From the NCBI GenBank assembly GCA_015039365.1, contig WION01000100.1, positions 62,001 through 126,000 on the forward strand: a stretch of 64,000 nucleotides of DNA. Direction: 5' to 3'. The DNA comes from Amanita rubescens (taxonomy: Eukaryota; Basidiomycota; Agaricomycetes; Agaricales; Amanitaceae). This document shows, piece by piece, positions 24,601-34,796 of this stretch. The notes below the pieces were generated by a model that ran no database searches, was not told the origin of the DNA, and saw nothing but the letters and a program-made list of their open reading frames with translations. The position numbers and the translations under genes are program-made. Within the stretch, counting starts at the first letter, position 1; the number at the start of each line of letters is the position of its first letter.

Positions 24601-27600
24601 GGCAAGGAACCTTTCTCAAAGGTAACACATTACTGTTATCTGCAAATAGATTATAGCCGTTTATAGGCTATAAATATCGGTTTGCATTTGTGGAGAGCTT
24701 TTTAAAGATATTGTTTTTATAGTGTAGACATTATAGATATTTCTGAATGACGAAGATAATATGTGTTGATGCTTGTATATGACAAGCGTGATAATCTTTC
24801 TTCAAGTGATCGAAATTCCCTTGAACGCGGTATATTCTGGCAATGATAATGATCCTTGCTTAATACCACCAGAAAGATTTGTATATAAGTAATCGGGATT
24901 GCAAGGCATATGCCTACACGATTTCCTTATTTTGAATATAAATTGTGTGACAAGTAATCGGATTTATAAGGAGTGATCCTTCACGATACTCTTGTGTTGA
25001 TGACAATTTATATATTACATATATATCTTCCAGAAATTATCTAAGTCTATGCTATATTGTTCTTCTACCCATTGATCATAGCTATTCATAGCCATGAAAT
25101 TTCCATAATGACGCTCAAAATCTTCATGAGCATCATAAAATTCCTCCTGGGAATTTGTTATTCTTGTATCCAACGAGTCTGTCAAAGGCTCGTGTGATAA
25201 AGGTGAAGGCGTGGAAACATTTGATTTACATGATTTAAATGAATCATGTGTGGAGTCTGATTCCGGATCAGATTCGGGCTGTTGGACTAATAGTGGAGAT
25301 CCTCCCCTGATGTAATCAGGCTTGCTACTATTTTTAAAGTCTTCCCAGCGCAAATGTGTAGGCTGTGGATGCGGCGAGCATCTGCAGCGGCCTTTGCCTT
25401 TGTTTGTTAAGGAGGCATTAGCTAAACAATTTTCCGTATGCAAGTTAGGGTCTTGCGTTGACGGAGATAATTGGTTTATAGCTTTATGCCGTGACGACCA
25501 TGCCGAACGAATTTCACTAGCAAGTTGCTGGACTCTGATCGGTCCAACTTGTGTGGCAGTGTTTCCTGAACGAACTGCCTTAGGGCTAGAGTAATTCGTA
25601 TTGATAGCGGTAACGGATGATGTAGCCGCTGTTTGGTTGATCCATTTTAATGGAACAGCCCTAATGGTCGTAAGTGCTTTATTTAGATGAGCAGCCGGGA
25701 ATTGATGTCCCTGTGCTGCTATGTGTCTATAACGAGTGATGATTTTATTTATAGATCGATCATGATCTATTTTGTCCAGTGATCCGTCAAGGATTGCTGG
25801 CGAATCATCTTTGTAACGTTCTTGCAAGAACATCCATAGGAGTCTTGCGTTGTAAACGTGTTGATAAAGCTCAAAGATTGTAAAGGACAATCTGAGCTTA
25901 ATGGCGTGTAACGCCTTCTCGTTTTGTACAAGCTCATCAGCTTGTATGATGATTGCTGCCTTATTGGTGGCAGTGATCGGCGCAATTACTGCTTTGAGGT
26001 GAGCAGGGATTGCATTTGGAATAACGGGACACATGAATACCATCAGATTTGAGATCTGAAAGTATGCCGTTATTTGTCGTGCCCAGGCACGATAATTGTC
26101 TCCTTGTAATTCGGTGACAAGGGAACATAAAGCGCTGTCTTCTTCTTTGGTAAAAGAAGACATGACAAGAATGTCGATAAAGGTTTCTATTTATATAAAA
26201 CCTTATGGAAATGTCGGTGAACAAGATGCGTAGATCTTGTATTGGAGTGGGTGAGCGAGAAATGTTATTTCTTGCTTCTTGATGATGGAACGATTGATTG
26301 AGATGAAATCAATTGATCGTTTGATGGATTATTTATAAATTCAATGATTTATATCTATTTTAAGGATTTTATTAATGAAGGTGTCATTACATAAACGACA
26401 ACGACTTCATAGGCGAGGGTGTCATAACGAATACGACAACGACCTTGCGTGCAGCGTTATGAGCTACAGCCAAGCATAATAATGCCTAGCACCAGGATCG
26501 ATCCGAGGAACATGTACCAGACTTGTGTGCCTGACCTGTAAACGAGTATGACATGCATAAGGTCCGCGGACTGCAGTGCGCCTGCGGCAACTGCCTGGTC
26601 CCAAAAGGTACCAGTTGTCTTTGGAAAAGGAAAGGTGTCCGGTCCATAAACCGTCCGTGACCACCTTTATAAGCACTCCCAGTAACAATATGAAAGTATA
26701 CGTGGATGCCTTTTGAGCAGAGCCAACGGCTAATCTAAGGCGCTCTCTAGGAGTGGACGCCTAATAGTCTGCGTGTATGGTCCACAATGGGACCCCAGCA
26801 CGACCTTTATACTTTGTGAAAGTTACTACGGGCCATATGATCTACATACGGTAACTAAAGGCACTAAGGGCCTTATAATGGAATATCGTGCATGAATACC
26901 CCAGTCACATCACGGAGGGCAAGTATAACTCCGTGGGGGTCAAGGTTGCCATGCCAGCCTTGAGAAACATAGGTGGTACCCTTATCCCTGGGTGCAAGGA
27001 GATCCCCCTAAAGCCCTAGGGTCCGGGCGCATGTCATAAGCTCGTATGTCAGGTACAAGAACTCAGTTAAATTAACGGATGCCACTCAGGTCTCCGACCC
27101 GCACAATACTATACCTGTTCACACATCTTGCATGGTAACATGCCTGGAGGCGATGGTGATGCAAGCAATACCATGTCGGGGCCCATAACCTGACGAAGAT
27201 ACGCCCAGCAGCGCAGCGTCTAAGTATTAAAGTGAATACTTACTTAGAGTGGAGTGTAGAGTGGCGGTGACGACCTCGAACGATAACTCACTATCCTATG
27301 GATATAGGATGTGGTGGTAAGAGGAGAAGGAAGGTTCTTATTTGTACCTACGTACAGGTAGTCTTATATACTACTAGTATCCTAATAAGTACAATGTATA
27401 GTAAATAGAGGAAGAGCTGTGCATGACGTATGATATGACGTCTAGCGCAGCTATGACGCGTCTACCGCAGTAATGGGATGACGCAAGCGACTATAGGATA
27501 TTCCAGTATCCTATGTATGTATATGTACATGTATATATGAATATACATGTATGTACATCTAATCTGTATATCCTAATCTATAGGATAAGATATGATGTGT

Positions 27601-28628
27601 TATCTTATATGAGATAAGATAAGATATACGTTATCTTATATGATTAGATAAGATAACTTTAACAATTATATGTTATTACTCTCGCCAACTAACCTTGAAC
27701 AGATTCAAGCCACACAACTGGTGTTCTTTATGGCCATGGCGCTTTACCCTTCGGTACAAAAACGAGTTCAGGATGAGATTGACAGAGTTGTGGGAACGGA
27801 TCGACTACCCTCGTACGAGGATAAGCCCTCGTTGCCTATTGTCGAGGCCGTAGTGAGGGAGACCTTACGCTGGAGGCCCGTTGTACCTCTTGGTGTTCCC
27901 CATGCCACAGTTAAGGATGATGTATACAAAGGCTATTACATTCCAAATGGTAAGCTGATTTCGTCACGTCCAAGTTACCATTACTACTCGTATTCTTTAT
28001 TCTTCAGGCACGCTGGTTATGGCGAACGCGTGGTAGGTTTCCAAGCTTTTTGTGGATCATCTGGTTCATTTCCAACACGTTCTCAGGGCAATCAGCCAGG
28101 ATGAAACAGTATATGAGGAAGCCAACTCGTTCTATCCTGAACGCTTTCTTAATCCGGACGGCGATCTGGTCGACGACACGGTTGAATATACTTTTGGCTA
28201 TGGACGCAGGTGTGCACCTTTCCTGGACATGTTCTACTATCCGTCATTCGCTACTTAACAGGTTCTGTCCCGGAAAGTTCATGGCTAGACATGTCGTAAG
28301 TCTCGCACATTCAAAGATATACTAGTAGTCTCTCTGATATTGTTCAATAGATGTGGTTCATGATTGCTTCAGTGCTATCGGTCTTCAACATTTCGAAAGC
28401 AAAGGATGAAAACGGAAGGGAGATTGATATTGATCTGGATGCATTTAGCAACGGACTCTCAAGGTATGTCACGGTCATACATTTTCGGATAGCTATGCTG
28501 AAGTTAACCGGGATCTTAAAAGCTCCCCAAAGCCATTCAAATGCACTATTGCCCCTCGATCTCCTCAAGCTGCCAAAGTCGTTCGTGCGGCTTCTATGGC
28601 TGTGAGGAAAAACACAAGCACAACATAA
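18668..28628 (+). CDS. Cytochrome P450 monooxygenase, 12 exons, retrotransposon inside intron 6
   Basis: Exons: 18668-18851, 18910-19039, 19089-19277, 19329-19599, 19653-19773, 19828-19841, 27703-27949, 28008-28032, 28087-28209, 28262-28295, 28351-28463, 28523-28628. All junctions are GT-AG, all phases agree, and the sum is 1557 nt (518 residues), normal for a P450. Features in order: N-terminal membrane anchor (MLTLVLCLLFSLAAVLAL), PYPPGP hinge, I-helix region (IQATQLVFFMAMALYP), K-helix ETLR in RETLRWRP, PERF, and heme-binding FGYGRRFCPG with the axial Cys. It is probably an ER-anchored, secondary-metabolism type monooxygenase of the CYP64-like fungal group; substrate unknown. Exon 6 has only 14 nt. 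Intron 6, originally 54 bp, contains the 7.8-kb Copia-B element. The protein is intact if that 7861-nt intron is spliced; otherwise the gene is silenced. Confidence 0.9.
19863..20336 (-). repeat. Copia-B 3' LTR
   Basis: 474 bp, TGTTAAAG...CTTCGTCA on the minus strand. It contains several palindromic stretches (for example ATAGGATA/TATCCTAT around 20172) and a TATATAAG box (plus 20035-20042). Confidence 0.95.
20337..20353 (-). other. Copia-B polypurine tract
   Basis: On the minus strand AACTTAGCGAGGGGGTG directly precedes the 3' LTR. Copia-A has AACTTAGCGAAGGGGAG at the same place, so the plus-strand priming site is shared. Confidence 0.85.
20354..25014. other. Copia-B non-coding interior packed with short hairpins
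   Basis: About 4.6 kb, AT-rich, without long frames on either strand. It holds at least 20 perfect inverted repeats with 7-12 bp stems and mostly 3-9 nt loops. Examples: 22400-22431 (12-bp stem), 21752-21769, 21821-21839, 22437-22454, 22587-22604. A few motifs recur: TTTCAACGGCAAGGA near 23530, 24530 and 24595; TTCTGGCAATGAT near 24375 and 24835 with a variant near 22865; AGCAGTATTGKGTCTGCT near 22927 and 23020 with a variant near 22045. This suggests structured RNA rather than decayed pol. Confidence 0.75.
25015..26163 (-). CDS. Copia-B Gag-like protein (382 aa)
   Basis: Starts MSSFTKEEDSALCSLVTEL; the N-terminal part (LQGDNYRAWARQITAYFQIS ... LLWMFLQERYKDDS) has the W-x-x-W/Y-x-x-x-x-x-Y-F layout of copia-type Gag (UBN2/DUF4219-like), as does Copia-A Gag, but sequence identity to it is low. 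The C-terminal half is Ser/Pro/acidic-rich (PESDPESDSTHDSFKSCKS), and no CCHC zinc knuckle is seen. No protease or polymerase follows. It presumably forms or joins virus-like particles; the rest of the machinery must come from another element. The start is the first ATG after a leader of about 1 kb. Confidence 0.8.
   Translation of the reverse strand: MSSFTKEEDSALCSLVTELQGDNYRAWARQITAYFQISNLMVFMCPVIPNAIPAHLKAVIAPITATNKAAIIIQADELVQNEKALHAIKLRLSFTIFELYQHVYNARLLWMFLQERYKDDSPAILDGSLDKIDHDRSINKIITRYRHIAAQGHQFPAAHLNKALTTIRAVPLKWINQTAATSSVTAINTNYSSPKAVRSGNTATQVGPIRVQQLASEIRSAWSSRHKAINQLSPSTQDPNLHTENCLANASLTNKGKGRCRCSPHPQPTHLRWEDFKNSSKPDYIRGGSPLLVQQPESDPESDSTHDSFKSCKSNVSTPSPLSHEPLTDSLDTRITNSQEEFYDAHEDFERHYGNFMAMNSYDQWVEEQYSIDLDNFWKIYM
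26164..27175 (-). other. Copia-B 5' leader
   Basis: About 1.0 kb with no long frame. Blocks similar to the Copia-A leader are present (CGCCCGGACCC near 27030; CATTGTGGACCATACAC near 26775-26795), supporting common ancestry of the RNA signals. Confidence 0.65.
27176..27190 (-). other. Copia-B primer-binding site
   Basis: The minus strand reads GGTTATGGGCCCCGA directly after the 5' LTR, identical over 15 bases to Copia-A, and compatible with priming by an internal initiator tRNA-Met fragment. Confidence 0.85.
27191..27664 (-). repeat. Copia-B 5' LTR
   Basis: 474 bp, no difference seen from the LTR at 19863-20336. The TATATAAG promoter box lies at plus positions 27363-27370. Confidence 0.95.
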
Positions 28629-29727
28629 ACAGTTGACGATAGTTATGGCAATCGCTATCAGTACGGAGAATTCTTGTATACAGACATCGTTCTCCCTTCA
28701 TTTCCACTCATGCAAACTATTAATTGGTACTGGTCAGAACATATATATTGAATGCACATGCAAAGGTAGCGAACAGCATCGGTGCTCGCGTCTCAGTTGA
28801 AAGCGGCTCCTCCCCTCCGAGATGGTGCCCGGTAACGGATTGCGGCAGAGGCTGAGTTTAGTCAACCACTTCTCGCCGACTCGGACCCGTCAATATCATC
28901 GAGGTGGGCCTACAAGTCGGTCTTTTCTGGCGATTCGGATCCAACCTGGTGTATCGTTGGTAAGACACGAAAGTATGATCAACTTGAAAGAGAGAGGAAT
29001 CGGAGGAAGATGAGGGGAAAGTAAAGGAGGTGTTGAACCCTCGTCCGCTTTTTTTAGCACCCTAGCGTCCCAGTCTGGAAGAGATGGTGAGAAACATTCC
29101 CCTTTTCATCTCGAATCACTGACGGGCGATATCCGCCAGAAGCCCTCGTTCCATCGGAAAGTTCTAATTAGTTCAGAGTGCGATTCCCCACATATCCAGG
29201 ACCATCAGTTGAATCGTTAGGATAAATCTGCCTTTCACCCTTTTGACCTTACTGGACAACATCACCCCGTTGACACCGAGCAGCATGTCAGACAAGGCGC
29301 TCTCAGTCTCCACAAACATCAGCGACGAGAATGAAGCTTAATGTTTCCGCGTCACCTGTCGTACGGGCGGTGGAATGTCCGCGCCCATATTGTTTGCTGT
29401 GGGCAACGGCCCACCTTTGGCCCAACATCGAGTAGGAGAGAATACCAAATTCAATTTGAATTTGCGGGAACAGTCAGAACTAATCTGCCTTTCTACAGAA
29501 GGAACAATAGATGGTCAGAAACGGGATGGAACGTATGTACGCGTCTCGCACGAGTTGGTGTGTCGAAGCACATAAATATATGATATGAGTTCTTATCCTT
29601 TTACGTTTTCGGAGCAGTCATTTACGGCCCATGAGATATGTTGTATATAATACAAATTTTATTGTAAGGGTAAGGTTTCACCTTGAAGCGTGCTGAGAAT
29701 GGTGTAGGTGAAATTTTACTTGAACAC
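28629..29727. other. Intergenic, with a copy of the reductase upstream region
   Basis: Positions about 28860-29170 resemble 31370-31515, the region upstream of the reductase gene (shared words such as CGCCAGAAGCCC and TATCATCGA), so a partial tandem duplication probably occurred. A 66-codon frame at 29375-29575 (+, MSAPILFAVGNGPPLAQHRV) is open but matches nothing I know. Confidence 0.45.
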
Positions 29728-31218
29728 TCACCAGCCTCGGTTATTGAAGTCAACTAGCATATCCCTGGCAATTTCATGCATTGTCTTATATTTCAATCCT
29801 AAGATTCTCTTCTCCTTACTTGTGTCATAGGTATACATATGAGTTGCCGTCCTCCCAGCACCTGGATTACCCACTGGGAGAGTCTTACCAGGAGCCGCAG
29901 GAGGAGAAAGCGAGTTTGCTACGTCGACTTGTAAACAGAACCCATCAGTCCACTTCGGTAAGCAAGCATCATATTACTTACTCCAATCTTGCCAGTGGAA
30001 CTCGCCTACATACAGGCGCTTGAGCAAGGGTGTACGAAAAACATGGCTTATGATGCTTACCAGCATTGACAATAATTCGCTCTCCGGAAGCTTCTGGCAC
30101 AGACTGCGTTTTGATTAATGCAGTTACCAAATCCCTGACATCGACATAAGAGCCTCCGGTAGTGGCCAATTGTTCATTGGATTGACCGGCACTGTTGGGA
30201 GTAGCAACAGTGTTGTACCAGGCCTTAATTGAGAAGTTGAGCACCGCAGGAGATGAACACGGGTACAGGATAGGCTATTTTACGCTCGCATCAGAAAACG
30301 CTTTAAGCACGAATGGATAGTAACTTGCCCCAAAGACCTGTGTACACGTTTTCAGTAAGCAATTCACGGTCTGAAACAGCGGCACGCGGAAACATACATA
30401 AGGCGGGACGATTACAACGAGATCCCAGTTCACGTTTTTCTTGTTCTCGTGGTAGAAAGCCCAGGCAGCTACACGACCTCCATCAACTTGTCACGCCCCG
30501 AAGACTGAGATCTCACCCTTTTCAGCGAGTGCCTTGGAAGCTAGATATTTTTGTCCGGGCATAGCATTCCGTCCCAGCTTCTCACACGCCTCGATCGCTG
30601 AAGTGTTCCAATCATTCTCGTTCAAAACGAGGGGTTCATTTCCGACATCCCGCATGACGCAAGAGATTGAGGATAGGATAACGATGCGCTTGACTTCTGG
30701 CCTGAAAAGCATGTTCATACGCATCAGGGATCGCGACTACAAATCATTAAGAACAGGGAGCGTACGCGTTATTCGTTGCACTCTTGAGTAATCCAACGGT
30801 TCCGCGCACAGCAGGTTCAATCAATTCTTGACCAACTGCGTAAATCAACGAAAAGGCAACGGCTGGCTTTGCTCACCCTTCGGATCGTCAATGTTCCAGA
30901 AGTGGACGGGGGAAGCGGTATGCTGAATAGCATCGACGCCCTTTACAGCTTCATCAAATGCTCCTTCCTACGACCAAATCATTTCCACGAAGCGAGCGCA
31001 AACTTTAACCGAACCTTGGTTATGTCTTCAACAACAACAAGCTCAAACTTATCACCATATGACTTGAATTTGTCTTCGAGGAAGGCACCCTTTTCTTTCG
31101 AGCGAACGGTACCACGAACAGAATACCCTTGTTCTAGGAGAATACGGACCAACCAGGCGGCGATGAAACCATTCGCGCCGGAGACAAGTATCTTGGATCC
31201 TGGGGCTACGACAGTCAT
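29728..31218 (-). CDS. NAD(P)-dependent epimerase/dihydroflavonol-reductase-like protein, 9 exons
   Basis: Exons (minus): 31218-31015, 30967-30877, 30835-30766, 30701-30517, 30468-30398, 30337-30284, 30223-30061, 30005-29982, 29918-29728; 1053 nt, 350 residues, the usual length for extended short-chain reductases. The Rossmann motif GANGFIAAWL near residue 18, VRGTVRS, GVDAIQHTASPVHF, RIVILSSIS, and the catalytic-type tyrosine region (PGQKYLASKALAEK) are visible, as is NAGEFHWQDW near the C-terminus. It likely reduces a ketone or aldehyde in the cytosol; substrate unknown. One uncertainty: TAG at 30277-30275 is in frame unless the 60-nt intron 30283-30224 is removed; without that splice the gene would be broken. 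It could act in the same small-molecule pathway as the neighbouring P450, which is only inference. Confidence 0.85.
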
Positions 31219-31587
31219 GATAAAGGTTGATATCAAGCCACAGCTGCCTACACGTTGTCGACCTAAAGTGGTAGAGCACCGTTATTCAAGTTGGCTGGCA
31301 ACTTGATTCTACCGATCGCGTCGGAGACAATTTAACAAGCTATGCTCCGCTTAGTCAACTTCCTGGCATCTCGCACCGAACTGGTCGCCAACTGGGACTC
31401 GTCTATATCATCGACTCGAGTGGGCTACAAGACGCAAATCATGTATTCCTCTTCATCTCATTACAAACGGGCGATTTCCGCCAGAAGCCCCCGTCCCTCA
31501 GAAAGCTCAAATTACAATCTTTTTGAGAATTTCCTGTCCAAACCTGCTCAGGGACGATGCGACTTGGGACGATCCACTGGACCTGGC

Positions 31588-32440
31588 TCAATGGGTGGCG
31601 GAGGATCTGCACTTCCCTCTACGAACCATATCTGGAATCCGTCTGCAGCAGGGAGTTTTTCTTTGCTTTGGCGTCGTTTGATTCCAGATCACGATGGCGC
31701 CGGTGACGACGAGGAGAGGAAGAAGGACGACAGTGGTGGGCTTTCCGTGGGAAGAAGAAGATTGGGAGACAGGCGCGGAAGATGCGGCCGTGTTGAGAGA
31801 CACGTTCGCGGCGGCAGGGACCGAGCCTGATGAAGCGGAGTGGTTGGCAGTAATGATGTGACTGGCAGGGGAGACATGAAATTGAGTTGGAGTAATTGAG
31901 AGGCAGAATCGTTCCACAACCGGGGCAAAAGTTCGACGAGATGGGCAGTAATCCGCGGGTGGGGGATGGAACCTGGTGGATGGGCGCAGGGTGTGGATAA
32001 AGGATGTTGTAAGCCTGAATGAAGGACCTGAGGCCTACGGGAGGCTCAACACGTGGCCCGGGTGAGCGCACACGGGCACGTTCAGCTGAGGTACCTGGCA
32101 GTGGCGTTGAGGACGGTGGTGTCGATCGCTTCGGCAGGGAGTGGCGTTACGGTTTGCGGGGCGCGATCGGGAGATGCGGTGATAGCTGGAGTGGAGTGGC
32201 TGCCCATAAACTCGTCCTAGGAGTTGTGAGTTGAATTGCAAACAATGAAAAAGTAGTGCATACGGAAATTGGTCCTTCAATCGTGATCGCCTGCATGTTC
32301 CGGAGGTTGGGTGTTGTTGGGGAGACCGTGGGGAGTGGTGTGTGGCGTGATGTTGGGGGAATTGCGGGAAGCCTGAGGGTCGGGTTGGTTCTGCCTCGAG
32401 AACACAAGTAGCAGGTGTTCGTAGCGGGTGACATGGAGCT
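31588..32440 (-). CDS. Possible Ser/Thr/Pro-rich single-pass membrane protein, structure uncertain
   Basis: A minus-strand frame at about 31910-31600 reads ITANHSASSGSVPAAANVSL, SSAPVSQSSSSHGKPT, then a hydrophobic segment (TTVVLLPLLVVTGAIVIW). A further upstream frame (AITASPDRAPQTVTPLPAEA, near 32180) is of similar composition and may be an earlier exon. This layout suits a fungal surface or sensor-like protein. Exon boundaries could not be settled. A diverged copy lies at about 51560-51760. Confidence 0.35.
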
Positions 32441-33210
32441 GGAGCTAGATAATGAAACAAATAAGCAGGGGATTTACGAACTTTTTTGGGTGGCAGAGGA
32501 ACCAGTGCACGCGTTGACGAGATCACAGGTGACTGATAGGCCCCGGAAAGCAACTGCAAGTAGAGTTTCTGGGACTCTCCGGGATGGCAGGAACGTTGGT
32601 TTGAAGAGCGCACGAGCGAGAGGCGACGACCGCTCTAAAGATAGAGCGCATTTCAAGCCTTAGCCAAAAATAGGCTTCGGCTCTCCCGATTGGCTGAGCT
32701 AAGCTGGCTCGTGGCATTGAGCTGCCGGCGGCAACACTACAGGCTGAGAAGAAGGGGCCGACGTAAGGCACCCCGTCGGCGATGACTCGACATACGCTAC
32801 GCATCCCGACGCGTGACACACAGGATTTTCTCGACGATACCCGTGCACTGTGACCGGTGACCGATCACTGTTCGCTCTTAGCTAACACACGGGCTTGGAG
32901 TCATCCGCCGACATTGGACAAGAGGAGTAGCCCCACTATTAGATTCAGGCGTTGAGACAATGGAAGAAGTTGATGTCGCATCAAGCAATCTCGTCTCTAG
33001 ACAAGTTCGTATTTCCGCAATTTTTGAAAATTTTGATTGAATATGATGTCTAGCCAAGTCAAAATGCTGACGGAGGGAGCGAGTGTGTAGACGAAGGCTT
33101 CGAAAGGGGCGAGTCTATGAATGAGGATGAGGTGCGGTCGCGTATGCCCTTGACTGGAAACCAAATGTTCAGGAATAGTACCGCAGGGGGAGAGCCCCCC
33201 AACCGTGAAG
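32441..33210. other. No supported gene
   Basis: Only short frames. Nothing recognisable on either strand. Confidence 0.5.
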
Positions 33211-34644
33211 ATGCGGATTCAGGCAGAACGTCAACATAAGGCTGAAGGACAAATGGCGAGTAAAATAAAACGCGCCGGGGACATTAAACAGCTCCTACAA
33301 CCCAGCAATAACCTTCGACAGCGGCTCTCATCAGCTATTACAACTCACCAGTCAGCCGAAATTGCAGTGCTTCACATCATGAAGCAGTTTAATTTCCATC
33401 CTGGCCAATTGGAACAAATCTTGTCCGGTTAGTCCCTCGTTCAATATTCTCGGGTCGAGGTTGAATTTTAATATCTATTTCAGAGGAAGGCTTGCAAGTC
33501 AGCTTTTCTAAAGTCAAATACAAACATATCGCTCCGTTCGTTGGACTTGACTATTGGAAACGGTTTTCTGACGCCAAAACTTTCACACTCCATCGCTCTC
33601 GCATCCCGACACCACTTCTCAAGTCCATAGTGCAAGATTTGGACGTTATGCTCGTTCAGTATGGCCCATTCCATGATCATCAAACTGAAGAAACTAGATC
33701 TCGCTTCCTCTCTCCTGTAAGTACTTTATGATTTCATTTACGACACAAATCTCAAGATGTGCGCAGATATTCAATAACCTCGTAGCGCAATTCGGTTTCA
33801 TTCTCAGAAATGAACCTGAGCCAGTAATCGAAAGCCGCATCACTACAAGAGGAAGGATTGAATATTACTTCAAAGCATTTGGCGCCGTCGCAATTCTCTG
33901 CATCGAAATCAAGCCTGAAATTGGAGACAAAGATGGGCGTTTAAATGCGATCGCTCAAGTCATAGCCGAATGCGAAGGTTAGTTTTCATTTTGACGCACA
34001 ACTCTAATCTGATCCAAGCAATCCTGTAGCATGTGACTGGGATAACACGCAAGCAAACTTTTGCGGCATCCCTATCTACGGCATTCTCTGTGACGGTATA
34101 ACGTTCGAATTCTTCTTGTTTGATGGAAGTACCCGACCGTCCGACTTTTACCGGGGATGCTTCCCAGGAGATCCTAAACATCTTCGACGAGGTCTGCGGC
34201 TCAGCGATTTCACATTGATGGAGAAGACTACACAATTCATCTGTGACTTGCGGCCGATATGCGAGTCCATCTTTGATATAATGGTGGTTGGATATATATC
34301 AAGCTTGACAGCTTATCGTGACCGGTCGTTCAGGCAAGGTATCAAACAGGGAGAACCAATAAAGAGCTTGGACAAATGGAATTTGGCAGTCCAACGTGCG
34401 GAGGAGGCGCTAAGTAAGTCCCGTGGAGCAGAACTAATGCGTCAAGCGGCGTATTTCGATGATGCCGACACAATAGCTCAAAACGCGATAAATACCCTCA
34501 AACTAAGGTATGGAATTCCTGCATGTTGTCATGTTGTAATTAATCTATGTGGGTTTTAGCATAGAGCTGATACCGGAACCAATCTTTTACGAGACACCAC
34601 TCATCATGAGTGGTTGGGATGACGAAGTGATTCAACGGACGTAA
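33211..34644 (+). CDS. Putative PD-(D/E)XK nuclease-like protein, 5 exons
   Basis: Exons: 33211-33427, 33484-33716, 33767-33977, 34030-34507, 34560-34644; 1224 nt, 407 residues, all GT-AG and in phase. The start is the first ATG; a later Met (MASKIKR, 33253) is also possible. The middle reads RIEYYFKAFGAVAILCIEIK, then AIAQVIAECEACDWDN, then PIYGILCDGITFEFF. An acidic residue, a hydrophobic strand ending in E-x-K, and a helix with Q is the layout of restriction-endonuclease-like folds, and similar uncharacterised proteins are common in agaricomycetes. Function is unknown; it could be a nuclease or effector-like protein. The fold call is inference from this motif alone. Confidence 0.75.
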
Positions 34645-34782
34645 GGAACACCCGCAATGTAATTCTTTCTCTCGAAAGCTATAATTCATGATGCAATGAC
34701 GATGATGCGATAGAAGCGAGTGATTAAGTTAGACGTGAGAGCAATGCGCCTTTCGCCCTCAATACTATATAACGCGTGTGGA
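34645..34782. other. Short intergenic segment
   Basis: Downstream flank of the nuclease-like gene; no feature seen. Confidence 0.5.
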
Positions 34783-34796
34783 CACTTGTTTGGATC
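34783..34796. repeat. LINE target-site duplication, 3' side
   Basis: CACTTGTTTGGATC, repeated exactly at 36289-36302 and directly next to the poly(A) tail of the LINE. Confidence 0.9.

Larger units (their letters stand above)
19863..27664 (-). mobile_element. Copia-B, non-autonomous LTR retrotransposon (7802 bp)
   Basis: Two 474-bp LTRs (19863-20336 and 27191-27664) in which I see no difference flank a 6854-bp interior. A perfect 5-bp duplication ATTAT (19858-19862 and 27665-27669) marks the insertion, so it is complete and very young. Orientation is minus, shown by the primer-binding site next to the 27191 LTR and the purine tract next to the 20336 LTR. The only long frame is a gag-like protein; no protease, integrase or reverse transcriptase was found. 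The primer-binding site, polypurine tract and parts of the leader match Copia-A. Confidence 0.95.

Noticed and set aside
20354..25014. Degenerate pol in the Copia-B interior
   Set aside because: No DDE, YVDD or RNase H motif or long frame on either strand; hairpin structure explains the sequence better.
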